DNA of 64,000 nucleotides from Paenibacillus sp. Soil766 (lineage in GTDB: Bacteria > Bacillota > Bacilli > Paenibacillales > NBRC-103111): contig NZ_LMSJ01000001.1 of NCBI RefSeq assembly GCF_001428105.1, positions 62,835-126,834 of the forward strand. The letters are read 5' to 3'. Positions 37,644 through 46,437 of the stretch are shown piece after piece. Both the position numbers and the translations under genes were made by a program. Each line of letters starts with the position of its first letter. Positions within the stretch are counted from its first letter, which is position 1. The notes under the pieces were generated by a model. That model was given only the letters and a program-made list of their open reading frames with translations. It was not told the origin of the DNA and did no database searches.

Positions 37644-39935
37644 ATGAACGTAAAGAGAGTTTTGAACACGAGAAATAGTATCATTTTCACCCAAATTTTA
37701 TCTTATATATTGATTCTGTTAATTCCTATCATTTTCACTGGAATCGTTTATTTCGTTACTGTAAGGACTATTGAGCAAGAAACAAACAGGGCAAATCTTG
37801 CTATGCTGAAACAAGTCCAACTGAATATGGACAATATCTTAAAGGATGCGGAGCGCTTAAGTTTTGAAATTGCTTTTAACCCGGATATTCAAATGCTGGC
37901 CACTTCGCAGGAAACGAACTGGAATAACAAACAGTATGAGGTTTCTCAGATCGTAAAAGATTTCAAAAGGATGAATATAACAAATGGCTACATAGATGAT
38001 TTTTATGTGTACTTTAAAAACTTGGATGCTGTGATTTCTTCGTCAGCGGCTTCAAGGAGTAATTATATGTACTCTTTTCTTGTCAAGAATGGGCTAAAGT
38101 ATGAACAATGGATAGATACGCTTCAACATGCATACAGCGGTAGGTATATCTCTATAGACAATCAGACAAGCTCAAATGAGAATCCCGGAGCGCTCGCTTA
38201 CATGCGTTCAATCCCAATATCAAATACTGAGAAGTCTCTTGCCACCATCGTCATCCAGTTAAAAAAAGAACGATTTACTGAAATGATCCAAAATTTACAA
38301 TCGGCACAGTATGGAAGTATCTTTATTTTAGACAATGATAATAACATTCTTGCATCGACTGCTTCTTTTCATTTATCGGATATCTTACAGTTGGAAGAGC
38401 TTAAGCGTAGCGATAATATGCTGGTAAAAGGGCAAGGAAAGGATTCGCTAATCATTTCCTATACGAAATCCGATGTATCCAACCTAACGTATGTTTCCAT
38501 TGTTCAGCGTGAGATTGTGATGGAAAAAAGTGAGTTTACAGAAAAATTAATGATTGCAAGCATTATCCTATGTTTAATTTTTGGAGGAGCCGTATCGGTT
38601 TTACTTACATGGCGTAATTATAATCCGGTTCGTAATCTCATCCGTATCGTCCAAAATGGGAAAATAAAGAACTCTTATGACAGATCCAGTAATGAATATC
38701 AGTTTATTTATGAGGCAATCCAGGATGCTCTTCAAGAAAAGGAAAACATAAACCTGAAACTTAAACAGCAAAGCAGTGTTGTGAGAGCCGATTTCCTGCA
38801 AAAGCTTTTAAAAGGGAAGTTTGGCAATATATCTGTACATCACAATGCATTTTACGCGCTTGACATGCAATTTATATCCGGTGATTTTATAGTAGTGCTC
38901 CTATCCATAGAAGATAAGGGCAAGCTTATTTCCCTAGGGATTGGAGATGATTTTGAAGCGAAGTCAAAGCTCCCCACCTTTGTGATCACCAATGTTTTTG
39001 AGGAGCTCTTGGGAGCAAGGTATAAGAATTTTGCCACAGAAATTGATGAGAAAATTGTATTCCTAGTGAACTTGCAAGATCCTGAAGCGGAAGATCATGT
39101 GCAGGAATTGGTAAACATTACAGAAGAACTGCAAAGCTTTTTTGGAAAATATTATAGTATGACCCTTACAGTTTCCATCAGCGATGCCCATACGGGTATC
39201 CATGGCATGCAAGAAGCCTATCAGGAAGCCGTTGAAGCACTGGAATACAAATTGATTGCCGGTAACGGTAAGATCATCCCCTTCCAAAGTCTGAAATATA
39301 ATGTCAGAGATTATTTCTACCCTCTTGAAAAAGAGCAAAAATTAGTGAATTGCATCAAATCCGGAGAGTTTGAAAAAGGAAAGCAATTACTTGATGACAT
39401 TATTCACTCCAACTTTATTGACGGCACTCCCACTGCTGAAATGACAAGGTATTTTATGTTTGACCTTGCAAGTACAGTCGTAAAAACAGTAAAAGAAATA
39501 TCTGCTGATGAGCCGGTGGAAAAATTGTTTGAATGCGAAACCGTAGCAGAGCTGCAGGAAGAAATCACCCATACACTATCATCGGCATGTAAACGCATAC
39601 AGTCAAAAACCGGCAATCGTTATTACGAATTGAGCAGGAATATCATCGAGTTTGTTAATAGCCACTTTGGAGAAGTTACCCTAAATGTAGCAATGATTTC
39701 AGAAAATCTAGGAATTTCTCCAAGCTATATGTCCAAGCTCTTCAAAGAACAAACCGGAGAAACTTTGCCGGATTATATCAATAAGGTAAGGTTGGAAAAA
39801 GCGAAAGAATTATTAAGGGACGAAAAACTCAATATCTCCGACGCGGCTGTCAAAGTAGGGTATTTAAACAGCAATGCGTTGATACGCAGTTTTAAAAAGT
39901 ACGAAGGAGTTACTCCGGGGAAATATAAAGAGTAA
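37644..39935 (+). CDS. Membrane-anchored AraC family regulator
   Basis: 763 aa, ATG behind GAGGAGG. First transmembrane helix about 13-36 (LSYILILLIPIIFTGIVYFV), an extracellular Cache-like sensor (ISIDNQTSSNENPG, SIFILDNDNNILASTASF), second helix about 297-318, then a cytoplasmic linker and an AraC domain at the end (VTLNVAMISENLGISPSYMS, LNISDAAVKVGYLNSNALIR). It should sense an extracellular glycan or oligosaccharide and activate the divergent GH-A/GH43 genes and the importer promoter with the duplicated module. The gene is visibly more AT-rich than the enzyme genes beside it. Confidence 0.93.
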   Translation: MNVKRVLNTRNSIIFTQILSYILILLIPIIFTGIVYFVTVRTIEQETNRANLAMLKQVQLNMDNILKDAERLSFEIAFNPDIQMLATSQETNWNNKQYEVSQIVKDFKRMNITNGYIDDFYVYFKNLDAVISSSAASRSNYMYSFLVKNGLKYEQWIDTLQHAYSGRYISIDNQTSSNENPGALAYMRSIPISNTEKSLATIVIQLKKERFTEMIQNLQSAQYGSIFILDNDNNILASTASFHLSDILQLEELKRSDNMLVKGQGKDSLIISYTKSDVSNLTYVSIVQREIVMEKSEFTEKLMIASIILCLIFGGAVSVLLTWRNYNPVRNLIRIVQNGKIKNSYDRSSNEYQFIYEAIQDALQEKENINLKLKQQSSVVRADFLQKLLKGKFGNISVHHNAFYALDMQFISGDFIVVLLSIEDKGKLISLGIGDDFEAKSKLPTFVITNVFEELLGARYKNFATEIDEKIVFLVNLQDPEAEDHVQELVNITEELQSFFGKYYSMTLTVSISDAHTGIHGMQEAYQEAVEALEYKLIAGNGKIIPFQSLKYNVRDYFYPLEKEQKLVNCIKSGEFEKGKQLLDDIIHSNFIDGTPTAEMTRYFMFDLASTVVKTVKEISADEPVEKLFECETVAELQEEITHTLSSACKRIQSKTGNRYYELSRNIIEFVNSHFGEVTLNVAMISENLGISPSYMSKLFKEQTGETLPDYINKVRLEKAKELLRDEKLNISDAAVKVGYLNSNALIRSFKKYEGVTPGKYKE

Positions 39936-39942
39936 TGAAATA

Positions 39943-39979
39943 TTAAAAGATGGTCTTTAGTTACAAGACCATCTTTTAA
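39943..39979. terminator. Bidirectional terminator
   Basis: Perfect 14-bp stem TTAAAAGATGGTCT / AGACCATCTTTTAA with a 9-nt loop and A/T runs on both outer sides. It sits between the convergent ends of the AraC gene and the VOC gene. Confidence 0.88.
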
Positions 39980-39986
39980 TTTGTAC

Positions 39987-40448
39987 CTATTTTGATGAAA
40001 TAACTTTATCAAGGAACTTATCTGCATCACTATTAAATTTCCAAACAACACCAAATTGATCAACCAACATTCCAAAGCAGGATGACCAAGGCATTTGTGA
40101 TAGCGGCATGATAACATAACCACCTTCAGACAAATTAGAAAAGTATGTTTCCAGTGTCTGTTTATCATCCATAACGACACTAATCAGTATATTGTTTCCT
40201 TTAACCAACTCGCCCGTTACACTCTTCATCGAAGGTAAAATATCCGACATCATAATTTTCCCGCCAGTGGATTCTATTGAAGACTCCATAATCATATGTA
40301 ATTCATTTTCTGGCAATGGATAGTTGGGATCTTGCGGAAAATCGCTGAATTTCACCTTTTTTACCTCGTTTGCATGTACAGCCTCCGAATAAAACTCAAT
40401 CGCTTGTTCTGCGATTCCATCAAAATTTAAATATACAATAGCTGCCAT
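39987..40448 (-). CDS. VOC family protein (PhnB/glyoxalase-like)
   Basis: 153 aa from the ATG 8 nt after AAGGAGGT; the longer open frame lacks any such signal. It has the YLNFDGIAEQAIEFY opening and the closing PWSSCFGMLVDQFGVVWKFN of PhnB-like vicinal-oxygen-chelate proteins. Function is not known for most of this branch, and metal-dependent chemistry or resistance roles are typical guesses. It is divergent from a truncated YafY-type regulator, a pairing often seen for these genes. It is unrelated to the surrounding glycan genes. Confidence 0.9.
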   Translation of the reverse strand: MAAIVYLNFDGIAEQAIEFYSEAVHANEVKKVKFSDFPQDPNYPLPENELHMIMESSIESTGGKIMMSDILPSMKSVTGELVKGNNILISVVMDDKQTLETYFSNLSEGGYVIMPLSQMPWSSCFGMLVDQFGVVWKFNSDADKFLDKVISSK

Positions 40449-40549
40449 ATCGTTATACCTCCTTCTTGTGATAGATGAAGTATAATGTATAAGCGGTGAC
40501 ACCTATATGTCACCTTTTTAAAATAAAAGTACAAAAAAAGAGGGACCCT

Positions 40550-40795
40550 ATGGAAAAGGTTGAGAGATTACTATCTATCGTCATGATATTGCTGAAAAAA
40601 GATATCGTTTCAACTAAAGAATTCGCACAATTATTTAACGTTTCCAAAAGAACGATTCTTCGTGATATGGAAACACTGAGTTTATCAAACATCCCGATCT
40701 ATTCTGTCCATGGAAGCTATGTTGAAGACTTTCGAGATTATTTGAATAAAATGGTGGAGATGTATACTTCAAAGGCCCGCATGGCGTCAATTTAG
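40550..40795 (+). pseudogene. Truncated YafY-type HTH regulator
   Basis: 81 aa from the ATG behind GAGGGACC. The N-terminal HTH_11 domain is intact (MEKVERLLSIVMILLKKDIV, KEFAQLFNVSKRTILRDMET) and reaches IPIYSVHG. In full-length relatives a glycine-rich turn and a WYL or effector domain of over 200 residues follow. Here only about 25 residues remain before the stop. I read it as a gene that lost its effector domain, perhaps by an in-frame deletion joining both ends. A small functional DNA-binding protein cannot be excluded. Divergent from the VOC gene. Confidence 0.6.
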
Positions 40796-40809
40796 CAGCC
40801 ATGTGTTAC

Positions 40810-41847
40810 TTAGATATTGCTTACAATCTTCTTATTTTGAAGCAACGCCACGAGAAATGCGAGCGTGAGGCCTTGACCCCATCCTTGAACACGCTTCCTA
40901 GAAATGACCTTGTAGTCTTCTGCTGAATGCATGACTGCTGTACCCGCAGAAACATTACGCACCGCACCATCCTCATCGATGTTGGCGATAATTCCATTGT
41001 AGGCCTTGGCAATGGCATTTTGGTGAAGTGGGTGTGCATAACTGACAAGTGCTGCGGCAACCCCCGCCGCGGCGCTTGTTTCCTCATAAGAAGATTCATC
41101 GTCCAAGACAGTTCGCCATAGACCATCTTGGGTTTGCAGACGCACCAAAGTGCTCAATTGGTCGCCAAGAGCGCCACCGATTTGCATCCACATAGGCATA
41201 AACGGATTCAACATCTTGTAGGACTGTGCCATAGTGTAAGCAGCCCAAGCATTGGCTCGTCCCCAATAAATACCAGAAAGATGGTCCTTTCTTACATTAT
41301 CCCATGCATGGTAGAAAAGATTGTTCTTCGTATCTTGGAGGTATTCTTCGTGCCAATAGAATTGGTTTAGTGCATCCTCGATATATTCCTTATTATCCAT
41401 TTTGTAGCCAAGCCTCAGCAAGAAATAAGCTGCCATGAACAATGTATCAGCCCATGCTTGCTCGGGGAAATCATTCTTGGAAGAGACTGTGTGCTGGAAT
41501 ACCCCTTCTCCAAAGCGGATTGCCTCCTTGCGGAGATACTCGGCCTTCATCAAAGCCAGATCCAGATATTTATTATCACCAGTAGCCTCGTGCAAGGTGA
41601 TCATGGTATGCCCCATAGCGCAGGCATTTACCATCATCGGAGGGAGCCCCAGTTCAAGATACTCATCCACCCATTTAACTAGAAAATCGATATAATCCTG
41701 ATTGCCAGTTGCTTCCCATGCTTTGGATATCCCGTAAAAGGCCACACCGCAAGACCAGTTCCAGGTAAAATCAATATTCATTGTTCTACGGACAACTCGG
41801 TCGATGAGTTCCTTTACTTCAACTTCGTTGCATTCAAACTTTCGCAT
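40810..41847 (-). CDS. yteR: Unsaturated rhamnogalacturonyl hydrolase (GH105)
   Basis: 345 aa from the ATG 9 nt behind AAGGAG. An upstream in-frame ATG at 41922, behind a weaker GAGGA, would give 370 aa. It is a YteR-like alpha/alpha barrel of normal length: MNIDFTWNWSCGVAFYGISK, PEQAWADTLFMAAYFLLRLG with the catalytic Asp near 131, YWGRANAWAAYTMAQSYKML and GLWRTVLDDESSYEETSAAA. It hydrolyses the unsaturated galacturonyl-rhamnose disaccharide made by rhamnogalacturonan lyases. It lacks a signal peptide and acts in the cytoplasm. It follows the PL11 lyase gene, the natural partner reaction. Confidence 0.93.
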   Translation of the reverse strand: MRKFECNEVEVKELIDRVVRRTMNIDFTWNWSCGVAFYGISKAWEATGNQDYIDFLVKWVDEYLELGLPPMMVNACAMGHTMITLHEATGDNKYLDLALMKAEYLRKEAIRFGEGVFQHTVSSKNDFPEQAWADTLFMAAYFLLRLGYKMDNKEYIEDALNQFYWHEEYLQDTKNNLFYHAWDNVRKDHLSGIYWGRANAWAAYTMAQSYKMLNPFMPMWMQIGGALGDQLSTLVRLQTQDGLWRTVLDDESSYEETSAAAGVAAALVSYAHPLHQNAIAKAYNGIIANIDEDGAVRNVSAGTAVMHSAEDYKVISRKRVQGWGQGLTLAFLVALLQNKKIVSNI

Positions 41848-41931
41848 AGTGTCTATCTCCTTCATTTCAATTTGTGTTCGTTTAAAGTTATATACTTGGG
41901 ACTTGGTCAAATTCTGTTTCATTTATTTTCC

Positions 41932-44154
41932 TCAGTCAGATTCTACTGATTTCTCGCTTCTGAATGACAAATCCGGAACTGGAACCTTGGACCAGTTCAT
42001 ATCCGTACCCAGATAGAAGCTGGTGTAGCACGGCTGGTTATACACCACGTTCTGCCAGGCCACCCCAGTTCGGTACTGGGGATCGTGCATTAGGGTGTAC
42101 AGCTTCCGGTCCGTCACCTCCGTGCTCATATAGATGCGGAGGGCCGTGCTGTCCGCCGTTCGCACGACTAGTTCTTCCCGCCAATCTCCGAACAGATCCG
42201 CCACCAGACAAGGATTACCCTTGGTGCCGTTGTTAGAGCGAGTTCCTTCGGCCGTCAGCAGCTCCCCACGCTTCCAATCTTCGATAACCACTGGTTCGTC
42301 AAAGGTGCCGCTGATGAACTGTGTGGTCATGTCTGCCGCCCACTTGATGCTCATGTTGGTGCCGGGAGCCCGTTCATCCAGCTTCTTTCCTTTAGCCGAG
42401 CGCAGCCCTCGAGACGGTTCATGAGCAAGGTGGCTTTCGCTGCACCAGGTTTGCAGCCCCGGCACGTCCAGCTCCACCTTGCCTATCATACCCCGGCCCA
42501 CATCCTCCGTGGCAAAGGCGCCGTACAGCACCTCTCCGGTTGCGGCATCTCGCAGGGTATATCCATACGGGCCATGAACGCCAGCCTCATGAACCATGTA
42601 GATCTGGAGGCCGTCCCGGTCGGGATCGACGGCCGCTACATGCAAGGCATCCCCGTGGCCCAACTTGGCATACTCCCCGGGAGCCGCGCTCCCCTCAGGC
42701 AGAATCCCCCCAGAGCTGTACAAAATGCTGCCATCCTGGTCGATGGTAGCCGCCCCGAAGATAATCTCCTGGCAGCCGTCCCCGTCCACGTCAGCAACGG
42801 ATAGGGAATGGGCACCCTGTTTAGCAAGTCCGCCATAGCCAGGGTTCCGACCGTCCTGTAGGTGAAGTGTATCTCGGAAGGGATTGTTCATAGTGACCCA
42901 GCCACTGTCTGTGAACCATATTTCTTTCAGCTCCTGCCCGTCCCAGCTGTACGCAGCCATGGCCGCCCGGGTGTAATACCCTCGAGCCAACAAGGCATAT
43001 GGCTTGCGGCCGTCCAGATAGGCCACGCCGGCCAGAAAGCGATCCACCCGGTTCCCCGGTTCGATGCGATTCCAGGCATAGTCCCCCCACATGAGCCCGT
43101 CATCATGACGTCCCGGGTTATATCGGACGGTCGTAAGCTCTTCCCCCGTTTCGCCACGGAAGACGCTGAGGTACTCCGGACCTTTGAGAATAAATCCTTC
43201 GAATTGGCGCAGCTTATTGCGGTCACTTCTTCCTGGCGCAAATACATCCAGGAAATAATCCGCCAGGCGCACCGCATCCTCCCGGGAGAGTGGATAAGCA
43301 TACATGGGAGCAATGCCGAAGCACGCTTCCAGCGTAGCCGGCCAGTGACCGGCTACCACCTCCTCGTGCAAGTGCCAGCCCTGAAACATATCCGCCACAT
43401 GATCCGCATAATCGACGCTGCTCATACGGTAATCATCCTCATGACTATATCCCGCCTCCGTATCCTCCGTCAGCAGCGTGATGAAGGCTTCAGAGATGGG
43501 AGCGCCGTCCTGATATCGAATCATTCGAGTGCCCGGCGCCGTCTTGAACATCAGCTCCGCCTTACCATCTCCGTCAAAGTCATAGACCAAGAACTGGGTG
43601 TAATGGGCTCCAGCCCGAATATTGACCCCTAGATCAATCCGGTATAAGAGGGTGCCGTTTTGCTTATAGCAGTCTATAAATACATTTCCCGTATAACCAA
43701 CATGGGAGACATCCTTGGAGTTAGACGGATCCCATTTGACGATAAATTCGTACTCCCCATCACCGTCCACGTCGCCCACACTCATGTCATTGGCAGTGTA
43801 GGTATAGGATTGACCTGCTGGCGTAACCCCGTCTGCTGGCTTCTGCAATGGAATTTCCAGATAAGGAGCTTCCCACGAACGGATTTCCGCGCACCGCTCC
43901 TGTTCTTCCCCATTCATCACTGCGGCTACCGAATATACAGATTCCCGAGTGCCAGCTTTATCTAGATAGTTGGTGCTGTCGCCGATCTCCGCAACAAGCA
44001 AGCCGTCTCGGTACAAACGGAAATCCGCGCCGGTCAGGCCGTGGTCCGAAGCGCCGGTCACCTCCTGCCCCAACAGCCGCCAACTGATAAAGATGCCCTC
44101 GGACGTGCATACTGCCGCCAAACCTCTGTCCAAATGCTCCATTTGTACGCTCAT
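41932..44154 (-). CDS. yesW: Rhamnogalacturonan endolyase (PL11)
   Basis: 740 aa from the ATG 7 nt behind AGGAGG (open frame starts 15 codons earlier). It is an eight-bladed propeller PL11 protein with calcium-binding repeats such as NDMSVGDVDGDGEYEFIVKW, YDFDGDGKAELMFKTAPGT and VADVDGDGCQEIIFGAA, and the end motif SFYLGTDMNW. It cleaves the rhamnose-galacturonate backbone of rhamnogalacturonan I by beta-elimination. No signal peptide is seen, unlike secreted YesW, so it may act inside like YesX or leave by another route. Downstream GH105 completes the pathway. The gene is visibly richer in G+C than its neighbours. Confidence 0.94.
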   Translation of the reverse strand: MSVQMEHLDRGLAAVCTSEGIFISWRLLGQEVTGASDHGLTGADFRLYRDGLLVAEIGDSTNYLDKAGTRESVYSVAAVMNGEEQERCAEIRSWEAPYLEIPLQKPADGVTPAGQSYTYTANDMSVGDVDGDGEYEFIVKWDPSNSKDVSHVGYTGNVFIDCYKQNGTLLYRIDLGVNIRAGAHYTQFLVYDFDGDGKAELMFKTAPGTRMIRYQDGAPISEAFITLLTEDTEAGYSHEDDYRMSSVDYADHVADMFQGWHLHEEVVAGHWPATLEACFGIAPMYAYPLSREDAVRLADYFLDVFAPGRSDRNKLRQFEGFILKGPEYLSVFRGETGEELTTVRYNPGRHDDGLMWGDYAWNRIEPGNRVDRFLAGVAYLDGRKPYALLARGYYTRAAMAAYSWDGQELKEIWFTDSGWVTMNNPFRDTLHLQDGRNPGYGGLAKQGAHSLSVADVDGDGCQEIIFGAATIDQDGSILYSSGGILPEGSAAPGEYAKLGHGDALHVAAVDPDRDGLQIYMVHEAGVHGPYGYTLRDAATGEVLYGAFATEDVGRGMIGKVELDVPGLQTWCSESHLAHEPSRGLRSAKGKKLDERAPGTNMSIKWAADMTTQFISGTFDEPVVIEDWKRGELLTAEGTRSNNGTKGNPCLVADLFGDWREELVVRTADSTALRIYMSTEVTDRKLYTLMHDPQYRTGVAWQNVVYNQPCYTSFYLGTDMNWSKVPVPDLSFRSEKSVESD

Positions 44155-44241
44155 TCCAGATCCTCCTGCGTCTAAAAATTTATTCTCAGTATGACCCACA
44201 CGGTAAGCCTTTTCCCGCTTAAGGCCTGTGGATGATAAGAA

Positions 44242-44394
44242 GTAAAAGACTCAACACCTGTAGCGTACTTCTTCGTGCAACTTCCGGCAATTGGACATTT
44301 TTGGCCAGACGACTTCAGGGAGTATTACTATTTTGAGCGGATTGCATTATCTTGCACCGGCTATCTCATCCTCGAGCAAAAAGCGACCGATTAA
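44242..44394 (+). pseudogene. Remnant of an SGNH/sialate O-acetylesterase-like gene
   Basis: An open frame of 50 codons with no start, blocked upstream by an in-frame TAA. It reads VAYFFVQLPAIGHFWPDDF then REYYYFERI to a stop. The VQL-P-x-I ... WP-x-FRE pattern is characteristic of sialate/acetyl-xylan O-acetylesterases of the SGNH type, which deacetylate pectin or xylan fragments. The rest of the gene is missing, and the frame runs into a terminator. Recognition rests on one short motif. Confidence 0.45.
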
Positions 44395-44403
44395 GGTCGC
44401 TTT
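44380..44403 (-). terminator. Rho-independent terminator of the 130-aa gene
   Basis: On the minus strand, AAAGCGACC-TTAATC-GGTCGCTTTTTG forms a 9-bp stem followed by a T-run, about 60 bp after the stop of the hypothetical gene at 44464. Confidence 0.85.
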
Positions 44404-44463
44404 CCTAATAAGCATGCTGAAGATGAGCCGTGACTTCTGCTATTGAAATTTCTTATATAATCG

Positions 44464-44856
44464 TTAATTACTCGCTAAACGTTTTTCGAAATTTGTCTTA
44501 AACACAAGAATATCATCGAGATTTATAGCGAAATTATGGTCACTCATATTGAAATTGATTACAAACAATCCAGCTCTCTCGCGAACCATAATCGTCGGAC
44601 GAATACTGTCGCCAACAGCGTCTTGGGTAGTAGAGTTTCCATAAAAATACCAGTTTGTTTCAGTCGGGGTAGGTGTCGTGCTTTCGGACAAATTATTTCT
44701 TATTTTTCTACACAAATCCTCCATTAAGTTTTCATTAAGATTAAGTTCTTTTCCGTACTCGCCATCAACAGACATGTCGGCATATCCGTACCAAATATTT
44801 CTGCTTGCTTTCTTCCCGTCCTCTGAAGCATACGTTTCATCAAATAAAATTTCCAT
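44464..44856 (-). CDS. Hypothetical protein, 130 aa
   Basis: Start ATG behind GGGGATAAGG; the upstream extension in the open frame is unlikely. The product is soluble, acidic and lacks a signal peptide or helices (MEILFDETYASEDGK, NIWYGYADMSVDGEY, PTIMVRERAGLFVINFNM). I do not recognise a family. It has a proper binding site and its own terminator, which supports a real gene. It lies among decaying genes, with no functional link to them visible. Confidence 0.65.
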   Translation of the reverse strand: MEILFDETYASEDGKKASRNIWYGYADMSVDGEYGKELNLNENLMEDLCRKIRNNLSESTTPTPTETNWYFYGNSTTQDAVGDSIRPTIMVRERAGLFVINFNMSDHNFAINLDDILVFKTNFEKRLASN

Positions 44857-44969
44857 TTTCCTTATCCCCCTAACATATATCACTGCTATTATTAACACAT
44901 TTTAAACTAATGATAACTAAACGAAACCACTTTACGACCAAGAACCCTGCCCCGTTAGTTAAGCCCTTT

Positions 44970-45611
44970 TTACCACATACCGTACAGCCATTCATCTTCG
45001 GTGAATGGTCCCTTGACCTGTAAAGAACCATCCTCCTGTCTTGTAACTAGTTCCGGATCGAAAGTATCCCCCACGCGGTGCTGAACTTTCGAATGGAACA
45101 GAAATGTCATCTCGTGCCAATTAGCCTTCGACCAATCCGACTCCCAAGCGTAGCCATCTAGCGAAGGGGCTTGTTTTCTTACAAAGGATTGCTCCAACAC
45201 CCGCAACTCCTGTATACGAGATAATCGAAACACTCGAAATTCACTTCGGAGCGTGCAATAAGCCTGCAAATACCATAGGTATCCTTTTAAAATTAAAGCT
45301 GCAGGTTCGACGACTCTCTCACTCTCTGTACCGTTCATATTCAAATACTTAAATCTAACCTTGCTTGTATGCACAATTGCCTGTCTCAGGCTGTTCACTT
45401 TATCCCGCGCAGCAGGTCCTTGCCCCCACGGATTGAAATCGAAAACAATTTCCGCTCCCTGCTGCTCCATTTGAAGGCGATCTCCTCGACTGAGCAGGGC
45501 TTTTACCTTATCCAGTAGCGTGCCAAACATGCGGTCATCCAATTCTTTGGAACTGACACGTCCACGATTCAACAGCAGCACCGTGATTGCCAGCAAGCGG
45601 TCAATTTTCAT
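44970..45611 (-). pseudogene. Degenerate YafY/WYL-type regulator
   Basis: 213 aa. The start MKIDRLLAITVLLLNRGRVS is that of DeoR-like YafY regulators. The sequence then jumps from SSKELDDRMF straight to GTLLDKVKALL, skipping the recognition helix and about 60-80 residues. The WYL effector domain is present (KVRFKYLNMNG, ILKGYLWYLQAYC, EFRVFRLSRIQEL). The protein stops at EDEWLYGMW, where relatives continue about 40 residues. With no complete HTH and a cut C-terminus it is probably non-functional as a DNA-binding regulator. Confidence 0.65.
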
Positions 45612-45691
45612 AACAGATAGCACACCCCACTAGACTCCACTTTAAGCTATCTTCTCTTAGCTGACAATCCAAAGTCTTACATTTCCGTTAA

Positions 45692-46177
45692 TCATTTATT
45701 ATTTGATTTTAGATCTGCGGCATGCATTAATGGCTTTTGAAGTGCGTCCACAATGGCTGCGAAGATACTTGTTGCTACAATACCCATTAGACATAATGAT
45801 GTAGGACCCGCTGCATCATCACTATCTGTAACTGCAGCAAGCACCCTCAAACTTACTATTCCTATCACAATAAGGAAAATGACTGTAAAAGCACATTTCT
45901 TTATAATCTGCAACGATTTAATGGACAATTCAGAGAAAGCATTGTTCTTTTCGATGTAGGTTAATAGTTTATAGGCTTGATACAACGCAACAGAAAACGC
46001 ACTACAGAATCCGTATGCACACACTAAAAAGGGGATCAGGAAGTAAGCCGTATCTGGATGTACCTTTGCATCTCTAACGGCTATCACTGGCAACCAGATA
46101 CACAAAGCAAGCACTGCAATTCCAACCAGAAAAATAATTACTTTTAAGAAAGTGGTTGAACCTCGTTTAACCTTCAT
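45692..46177 (-). CDS. DUF2975-like membrane protein
   Basis: 161 aa with four predicted transmembrane helices (FLKVIIFLVGIAVLALCIWL, YFLIPFLVCAYGFCSAFSV, CAFTVIFLIVIGIVSLRVL, LCLMGIVATSIFAAIVDAL) and the conserved middle AYKLLTYIEKNNAFSELSIK-like segment typical of DUF2975. Such genes usually sit next to a small Cro/CI-type HTH gene, but none is present here. Function unknown. The start ATG follows GAGGTG. Confidence 0.8.
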   Translation of the reverse strand: MKVKRGSTTFLKVIIFLVGIAVLALCIWLPVIAVRDAKVHPDTAYFLIPFLVCAYGFCSAFSVALYQAYKLLTYIEKNNAFSELSIKSLQIIKKCAFTVIFLIVIGIVSLRVLAAVTDSDDAAGPTSLCLMGIVATSIFAAIVDALQKPLMHAADLKSNNK

Positions 46178-46321
46178 TTAAAACACCTCACTTATTTAAT
46201 GACAACATGATTCTAGCATATTATTTATCGTTTTACAATAAATTTGTATTGTTTTATTATAATATTATCGAAGTATCCTTTAAATAACTCACGTCATTCC
46301 ATGCTAGTCCAGCAGACATAG

Positions 46322-46358
46322 AAAAACCAGCAACCCTTTATTATGGTTGCTGGTTTTT
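46322..46358. terminator. Terminator of the long GH43/GH2 operon
   Basis: Perfect 14-bp stem AAAAACCAGCAACC / GGTTGCTGGTTTTT with a 9-nt loop, and a T-run on the minus strand after it. It lies 80 bp past the stop of the last operon gene. Confidence 0.88.
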
Positions 46359-46437
46359 GGGATATTGGGCTGCTCAACTGTCAGTGAAGCCATTTGCTCG
46401 GATATTGCCGACCGTGCTGACGCTGCCGGACTGATTT

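Noticed and set aside
42862-43632. 256-aa plus-strand frame inside the PL11 gene
   Set aside because: Antisense shadow produced by the high G+C of the real gene; no recognisable motif.
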